Below, in pieces: positions 6,724 to 10,960 of a DNA stretch of 10,960 bases (positions within the stretch are counted from its first letter, which is position 1; every line of letters starts with the position of its first letter). The notes under the pieces were generated by a model. That model was not told the origin of the DNA. It did no database searches and worked only from the letters and a program-made list of their open reading frames with translations. The position numbers were made by a program, and so were the translations under genes. Location of the stretch: the NCBI GenBank assembly GCA_016281295.1, contig JAEEII010000046.1:1-10960 (forward strand), given 5' to 3'. The DNA comes from Bacteroidales bacterium (lineage in GTDB: Bacteria > Bacteroidota > Bacteroidia > Bacteroidales > F082).

Positions 6724-8487
6724 ATGAAATATCTTAGACCTTGGATGCTCGCCGCCATCTTCACAATTTGCGGTTTGATGGCATTCACATCATGCTCGGA
6801 CGATGACGAAAATGCCCCTGAACCTGTAATTGAAGGATTGCGGGACGGTGAATGGACAGGAAGTGGCGAGGGACGCAGCGGAAACATCATTGCAAAAATC
6901 GTGGTAGAGCAAGGGAAGGTTGTCCAAGCCATTGTCGTCAGCCAGTCGGAATCGGTCTTCGCGCAAGATGCCATCAACACCATCCTGGGCCATGCTGTCG
7001 GCAAACAGGATTTGATGAGCGTAGAGGTGGATGGCGTGACTGGAGCCACACTGACTTCCACGGGTGTCGTCGATGCCATCAATATGGCGATTCTGGCTTC
7101 CATGGGCAAGCAGACAAAGGAAGCAAAGACATACGAGGACGGATCATGCGACATCGTGGTGGTTGGAGCCGGAGGAGCAGGTCTCTCTGCGGCGGTGGCT
7201 GCTGCAGAAACCGGTGACTTGAAAATCATTGTTTTGGAAAAACAGGGCATCGTCGGTGGAAACACCAACTACTCCACGGGTGGCATCAATGCGGCTGAGA
7301 CAGATGTGCAGAAATCGCTCGGCATAGAGGACAGCAAACAGTTGTTTTTCGATGACATCATGCGCGGCGGCAAGCAAGAGAACATACCTTCGTTGGTGTG
7401 GAACTTCGTGGACCATGCGCCAGCCACCATCTCGTGGTTGACGACAATGGGTGCCGACTTGAGCGACGTGGGGCTCATGGCAGGCAGCAGTGTCAAGCGG
7501 ACACACCGCCCCAAGGGTGGCACAGCCATCGGACCTCATCTGATGAAGGTACTCAAAGAGGCAACAGCTCATCAGAACATCGAAATACGTACATCCAACA
7601 AGGTTGTCGGGTTGCTCTCTTCCCACGGCACGGTGACGGGTGTCAACGTACAGAATGCCGACGGCAGCACCTACACGTTGAAAGCGAAGGCCGTCGTCAT
7701 TGCAACCGGAGGCTTTGGAGCCAACATGGAGATGGTGACACGTCTGCAACCCTCACTCAGCGGCTTTGCCACGCTCAACCATCCAGGTGCCACGGGCGAC
7801 GCGTTCGATTGGGTGACATCTCTCGGCGGCGCTACAATACAATTGGCAAACATCCAAATCCACCCCACGGCAGAAGCGGTGAATCATATCCTTATCACGG
7901 AAGCGGTGCGTGGCAATGGTGCCATCCTCGTCAACCACTCCGGCAAACGTTTCTGCAATGAGATGGACACGCGTGACGTAGTGTCGGCCGCCATCCTCAG
8001 TCAACAGTCGGAAGAAGCCTTCCTTGTCTTCGACCAGGGCGTGCGCCAATCGCTGGCATCCATCGAGACTTATGCCAATCAACACCTGCTTGTGCAGGGC
8101 AATACCATATCTGAACTTGCCGGTCTCACAGGCATCCCCGCAGAAAGTCTCATGGAGAGCATTGCCCGCTACAACGCTCAGCAGAAAGCAGGTGTTGACA
8201 ATGACTTCTTCCGCAGTGCCACAGAGATGACTGCAGCACTGGAAACCGCCCCGTTTTATGCGGTTCGTGTGAAACCAGCCATCCACCACACGATGGGTGG
8301 TCTGAGCGTCAATACTGCAACACAAGTGCTCAAGGCCGACGGGACACCCATACCTGGCCTGTTTGCTGCGGGTGAGGTCACAGGAGGCCTTCATGGTGCC
8401 AATCGCCTGGGGGGCAACGGGGTGGCAGACATAGTGGTCAATGGAAGGTTGGCGGGTCTTGCCGCCGCTCGACTATGTAATCAATAA
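6724..8487 (+). CDS. Flavinylated fumarate/urocanate-reductase-type lipoprotein (FMN_bind + FAD_binding_2)
   Basis: The 587-aa product starts with a lipoprotein signal and lipobox F-T-S-C24, followed by S-D-D-D-E. An FMN-binding domain (about 40-127) ends in D103-G-V-T-G-A-T109, the motif to which ApbE attaches FMN through threonine. From 143 there is an FAD-binding Rossmann start, DIVVVGAGGAGLS (G148, G150, G153), and the catalytic domain of the Shewanella flavocytochrome c3/UrdA family. Residues matching the known fumarate-reductase active site are all present: H380 (IHPT), T392-E393 and R396 (TEAVRG), R417 (TRD), H521-H522 (HHTMGG) and R561 (NRLGG). No CxxCH haem motif occurs, so electrons must come by the FMN. 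It likely reduces an alpha,beta-unsaturated carboxylate; fumarate, urocanate or another acid cannot be told apart here. No apbE or donor gene is in the window. It is transcribed alone from its own promoter. Confidence 0.93.
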   Translation: MKYLRPWMLAAIFTICGLMAFTSCSDDDENAPEPVIEGLRDGEWTGSGEGRSGNIIAKIVVEQGKVVQAIVVSQSESVFAQDAINTILGHAVGKQDLMSVEVDGVTGATLTSTGVVDAINMAILASMGKQTKEAKTYEDGSCDIVVVGAGGAGLSAAVAAAETGDLKIIVLEKQGIVGGNTNYSTGGINAAETDVQKSLGIEDSKQLFFDDIMRGGKQENIPSLVWNFVDHAPATISWLTTMGADLSDVGLMAGSSVKRTHRPKGGTAIGPHLMKVLKEATAHQNIEIRTSNKVVGLLSSHGTVTGVNVQNADGSTYTLKAKAVVIATGGFGANMEMVTRLQPSLSGFATLNHPGATGDAFDWVTSLGGATIQLANIQIHPTAEAVNHILITEAVRGNGAILVNHSGKRFCNEMDTRDVVSAAILSQQSEEAFLVFDQGVRQSLASIETYANQHLLVQGNTISELAGLTGIPAESLMESIARYNAQQKAGVDNDFFRSATEMTAALETAPFYAVRVKPAIHHTMGGLSVNTATQVLKADGTPIPGLFAAGEVTGGLHGANRLGGNGVADIVVNGRLAGLAAARLCNQ

Positions 8488-8490
8488 ACT

Positions 8491-8510
8491 GAAGTCCCCC
8501 ACTTATTTTT
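8491..8510 (+). terminator. Possible weak terminator after the flavoprotein gene
   Basis: AAGT-CCCCC-ACTT makes only a 4-bp stem, but is followed at once by ATTTTTTTAA, 4 nt after the stop codon. Position fits an intrinsic terminator; the stem is too short to be convincing. Confidence 0.25.
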
Positions 8511-8628
8511 TTAATTGATTGAAGTTTCCCGTCCCATTCATATGCGCTTCTTCTATTTTTCCCGAATTAGAGAATTGAGATTTTTTTCATTATGATTGAA
8601 GTTGTCATTCTGTCCACCCTTTCGGGGT

Positions 8629-8847
8629 TTAGGATGTGGGGATGTTGAAATAGTCAAAGCCGATGATGGTGTCTACGAAGCGATGGACATAGTCGCGGGC
8701 CGTGGTGGGCCATAGGAAGCCGAAGCGGTAGAGCACTTGCGTGGTGTAATCGTTGTCGGCTTCTATCCAGCGCATCCGGTGGGTGCTGCTCAGGTTGTAG
8801 GCCATCAGCGGGCGCAGCAGGGTGACGAGGTCGGGATTTTCCATCAT
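8629..8847 (-). pseudogene. C-terminal gene remnant or small hypothetical protein, 72 aa
   Basis: The frame reads MMENPDLVTLLRPLMAYNLS and ends VDTIIGFDYFNIPTS; composition and GC-rich codon use look like genuine coding sequence, and unlike the AT-rich DNA around it. Coding character continues upstream of the double Met (KQEFQEALER) to about 8904, where an in-frame TAG closes the frame with no start codon. I therefore read it as the 3' end of a larger gene whose front is gone, though translation from the Met pair at 8847 is possible. I do not recognise the family; there is no signal peptide, membrane helix or catalytic motif in what remains. Confidence 0.45.
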
Positions 8848-8904
8848 CCGCTCCAGTGCCTCTTGGAACTCCTGTTTTCCGCAAGATTTTGTCCTAAAAA
8901 AGTC

Positions 8905-9197
8905 ATTTTGCTATATATGAGATAGTTACAAACTATCGACAAGGCGTTTTGGGTCACCTCGCATCGCTTCGTTTCGTTTTTTTTAGGGGGTATTTACCTC
9001 CCAACCACTCCTGAAATCTGCTTGAGAAATAAGGAAATTCGACAAACAGAGTTGAATTTGCAGGATTTATGCTGTATTAATGCTTCTATAGATGGTAATT
9101 TGCATATATATAATGACCAGAGCATGATATTTTAACCCTTACAAAAGCACGTATTTGCCACATTCATACTCTTCGATGACCTCATAGAGGGTTATAA
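8905..9197. other. Gene-poor AT-rich gap with two hairpins
   Basis: No convincing gene fills this stretch. It holds a perfect inverted repeat GATAGTT-ACA-AACTATC (8921-8937) and a longer imperfect hairpin (8983-9004: TTAGGGGGT, loop ATTT, ACCTCCCAA, one mismatch and one G-T pair) preceded by a T-run. Near its right end, 9139-9204 on the minus strand reads as a possible coding tail ending EYECGKYVLL and a stop, without a start. A junction between unrelated segments is likely somewhere here. Confidence 0.4.
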
Positions 9198-9446
9198 ATG
9201 GCACCCCGTTGCGGAAAACAGGAGGATATATATGAATTAGAAAAAGCGTTATTCTATAACGACTACGAGAGAGCAGTGAATCTTTTCCAATCCGATTCTT
9301 TCAGTCAAGATTTACTTATAGATTCTGGGGACTTCAAAGACTTGGATATAGCAGTCCCAGTATACGTCATTACACAATTGTGGAATGAGATACTGCCTGG
9401 TATTTGGCCGTATTGCCAAGAATCTGTCTCTCAGTTCTTTCGATAA
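9198..9446 (+). CDS. Hypothetical protein, 82 aa, probably 3'-truncated
   Basis: The product begins MAPRCGKQEDIYELEKALFY and continues NDYERAVNLFQSDSFSQDLL, two helices with the feel of an ankyrin- or TPR-like repeat. It then has VPVYVITQLWNEILPGIWPY and stops 16 bp inside the 3' end of the convergent araC-like gene. The coding quality is good up to about ESVSQ; the last residues FFR arise from the antisense of the regulator. This suggests a longer ancestral gene whose 3' part was lost when it was joined to the regulator gene. A GAGGG at 9186-9190 could act as a ribosome-binding site. No promoter with a full TAnnTTTG match is seen close by. Family and function are not recognised. Confidence 0.5.
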   Translation: MAPRCGKQEDIYELEKALFYNDYERAVNLFQSDSFSQDLLIDSGDFKDLDIAVPVYVITQLWNEILPGIWPYCQESVSQFFR

Positions 9447-10312
9447 TCGGAAGGCGATAATCCGGTGTCATGTTTGAAATACCGGCAGAAGAAAGAATCG
9501 GTTGGGAAATGAAGTGCATCGGCTATCTCCCGGATACTCATGTCGGTGGTACGCAAAAGGGTTTTTGCCTCAATGACAACCCGTTGCCGTATGTGTTCCA
9601 TCGGGAGTTTTCCAGAAGCCTGACGAATCAGTTTTGAAAAATGTTTTGCGCTGATGCACTGCTTGTCAGAATAAAACTGTACGGTACGTTCACGGGTGGC
9701 ATATAATTGAAGGTCGTCCAAAAAGCGGAGGAATACTTCATCCGCCCGTGATTCGGAATTGGATACATGCCTCATCGACATCTGGGGGTGGGATAGGAAG
9801 GATGCCACGGAGACCGATAGGAAGCCCCTGACGACTTCATCCCTCAAAGCATCGGAGGTGTCTTTGTATAAAGCCTCAATCTGATTGTAAAGGCTGAGAT
9901 AGCGTTGCAGCAGGTTCTCGTCCAGATGCAGGGCCAACGGGATGGATCTATGCTCCAGCCATGTGCCCAACTTTTCAGCAAGCCGGCTGAACAACCACTC
10001 TTCCTCTGTCGAAGGGAAAGCCATGGAAATGGTCGTGAGATTGATAGAGTGGGCAAGGCCCTCGATAATGGACCCATCCTGGATGACGACAACGTCTCCC
10101 CGGGTCAGTGTCAGCTTTCTCTGGTTAATGCACACCTTCAATTCACCTTCAATGCAGATGATGGCGGCAGTGAAGGTGAGTCTGAAAGGGAAAGGAAGTT
10201 GGGCAGGGAGAGCATAGTTGTTGCAAATATACACGGACTGTCCTATAGCCATGCTCGGTTTCCTGGTGCGAAAGCGAGCGAGTTGAATTCTCGAGATTTG
10301 TCCTGGAAGCAT
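9431..10312 (-). CDS. AraC-family transcriptional regulator
   Basis: The 293-aa protein has the usual AraC layout. An N-terminal cupin-like sensing domain covers about 25-110: LPFPFRLTFTAAIICIEGEL, then a strand-turn with LTLTRGDVVVIQDG. A helical linker follows, and the C-terminal DNA-binding domain occupies about the last 95 residues: first HTH around ISAKHFSKLIRQASGKLP, connecting helix HIRQRVVIEAKTLL, second HTH MSIREIADALHFPTDSFFCR ending FKHDTGLSPSDYRK. It is full length. The signal and targets are not evident; such regulators in gut Bacteroidales often sit beside transport or efflux operons, but none is in view. The ATG at 10312 gives the best N-terminus; M21 (10252) is an alternative, because the predicted promoter lies very close to 10312. 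The neighbour downstream overlaps it tail to tail by 16 bp. Confidence 0.9.
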   Translation of the reverse strand: MLPGQISRIQLARFRTRKPSMAIGQSVYICNNYALPAQLPFPFRLTFTAAIICIEGELKVCINQRKLTLTRGDVVVIQDGSIIEGLAHSINLTTISMAFPSTEEEWLFSRLAEKLGTWLEHRSIPLALHLDENLLQRYLSLYNQIEALYKDTSDALRDEVVRGFLSVSVASFLSHPQMSMRHVSNSESRADEVFLRFLDDLQLYATRERTVQFYSDKQCISAKHFSKLIRQASGKLPMEHIRQRVVIEAKTLLRTTDMSIREIADALHFPTDSFFCRYFKHDTGLSPSDYRKN

Positions 10313-10328
10313 ATGGTCGATTTTTCAC

Positions 10329-10359
10329 CAAAGGTAGATATTTGTACCAATTTCAGCAA
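10329..10359 (-). promoter_or_regulatory. Promoter of the AraC-family gene
   Basis: On the minus strand TACCTTTG (10336-10329) fits TAnnTTTG, and a TTG lies 20 bp upstream. Transcription would begin around 10322, only about 10 nt before the ATG at 10312, so either the leader is very short or translation starts later at 10252. Confidence 0.5.
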
Positions 10360-10438
10360 GAATTAGATAGAAAAAGCGAGTTATTTAACATTATTTGCGG
10401 ACAATAGGTAATGCCGTTTCAGAAATGAAAGTGTATTT

Positions 10439-10756
10439 TTGCATAGTGAAACCATACACGGCACTGTCAGCAACAGCACTTCTTATGTGAAGATATCTGT
10501 AATCAATTCACCTTTTGCACAAGTCGGTGGAATAGTGGGTGAATTCAATTCAAACTATGGGACGATAGGGGCTGCATTTGGCACCAAAACCACCAAGATT
10601 GTAGGATGCACCTATGTGGGCAAACCTTCTTTCAAGAACGTTCCCAATCATGTGTTTGGCGAAATAGCCGGTGCCGGTGAACCAGAGACGCTAACCTCCC
10701 CTTGGGGCCTTTCGATGAATTACAAAATTGAAAACTGCACATATAAGAAAAAATGA
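10439..10756 (+). pseudogene. 3' fragment of a GLUG-like repeat surface protein
   Basis: The 105-aa frame lacks a credible start: it is open back to a TAA at 10409 and has only a TTG at 10439. Its content is repeat-like: TIHGTVSNSTSYVKI, then VGGIVGEFNSNYGTIGAAFG, then KIVGCTYVGKPSF and NYKIENCTYKKK. The GGIVG...GTI...C pattern resembles GLUG-type repeats of large Bacteroidota surface or adhesin-like proteins, which fold as beta-solenoids. No signal peptide is present. I take it as the C-terminal end of a much longer gene that lost its 5' part. Its TGA overlaps the ATG of the next gene (ATGA at 10753-10756), so the two were probably co-translated in the ancestral locus. TATTTTTG at 10434-10441 might now provide a promoter. 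Confidence 0.5.
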
Positions 10757-10960
10757 AAAAGATTCTGTTTGTTCTCATTGTTGCCTTAGTTTCCTTGTCG
10801 GCCATTGCGCAAAACAAGAAAACGACATCGGCCCTTAAGCCGGTAAACATCACTCAACTGGAAGGAACTTGGTATGGCCTGTACATGGGTAGTCAGGCTT
10901 CCGTCACTTTCAACAAAGACAACACCTATGCCATCTGGAATGAGGCATTCTCGCAGATGA
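10753..10960 (+). CDS. Secreted protein, possibly lipocalin-like, 3' end outside window
   Basis: The first 69 residues are visible. MKKILFVLIVALVSLSAIA is a clear signal peptide with cleavage expected before Q20-N21. The mature part shows ITQLEGTWYGLYMGSQASVT followed by FNKDNTYAIWNEAF. The LEGTW opening followed by a strand with a K/D-N-x-Y turn is typical of lipocalin-like beta-barrel domains in Bacteroidota secreted proteins; this assignment rests on a short stretch and is inference. The start overlaps the stop of the preceding fragment by ATGA. Confidence 0.75.
   Translation, partial: MKKILFVLIVALVSLSAIAQNKKTTSALKPVNITQLEGTWYGLYMGSQASVTFNKDNTYAIWNEAFSQM

Noticed and set aside
6708..8394. 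Minus-strand frames of 65-213 aa within the flavoprotein gene
   Set aside because: Antisense shadows of a gene with all family motifs intact.
8611..8630. ACCC...GGGT hairpin as terminator of the minus-strand remnant
   Set aside because: The stem is 4-5 bp and no U-tract follows on the minus strand.

Overview
The window looks like a chromosomal segment of a member of the order Bacteroidales (Bacteroides/Prevotella-like). Several genes are preceded by the Bacteroidota sigma-ABfr promoter form (-7 TAnnTTTG, sometimes with a -33 TTTG/TTG 20-21 bp upstream), and Shine-Dalgarno sequences are weak or absent. The flavoprotein lipoprotein has the acidic S-D-D-D run after its lipobox cysteine that is typical of the phylum. 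Three secreted proteins have signal peptides that appear to end just before Gln-Asn, as the Bacteroidota 'Q-rule' predicts. Genus cannot be settled from the sequence alone.

Layout. 1-266: the 3' end of a small XRE/HigA-type helix-turn-helix gene cut by the window edge. 267-468: a gap with a 33-bp-period direct repeat and a promoter. 469-1800 (+): an AAA ATPase with a C-terminal DUF4143 nuclease-like domain. It converges, with a 19-bp gap, on a minus-strand cluster read from 5774 down to 1820: a 365-aa secreted protein, a 203-aa secreted protein that looks like a diverged paralogue of its N-terminal half, and a RecD2-type helicase. 5887-6078 (-): a short reading frame that looks like the preserved N-terminus of a lost gene. 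6194-6562 (+): a 122-aa protein I do not recognise. 6724-8487 (+): a 587-aa lipoprotein with an FMN-binding domain followed by a fumarate/urocanate-reductase-type flavoprotein domain. Beyond this the segment is eroded: a C-terminal gene fragment (8629-8847, -), an 82-aa possibly truncated gene (9198-9446, +), an intact AraC-family regulator (9431-10312, -), a 3' fragment of a GLUG-like repeat surface protein (10439-10756, +), and the start of a secreted, possibly lipocalin-like protein that runs off the right edge.

How the parts fit. There is no single obvious pathway. The clearest functional unit is the flavoprotein reductase, which probably receives electrons through a threonine-linked FMN and reduces an unsaturated carboxylate outside the cytoplasm; its flavin transferase and electron donor are not in the window. 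The two tandem secreted proteins and recD2 form a plausible transcription unit with no evident shared function. I see no tRNA, rRNA, CRISPR array, intact transposase or complete defence system. The most useful leads are the predicted surface localisation of the flavoreductase, the tandem secreted paralogues, the promoter-like repeats before the AAA/DUF4143 gene, and the run of gene remnants on the right.
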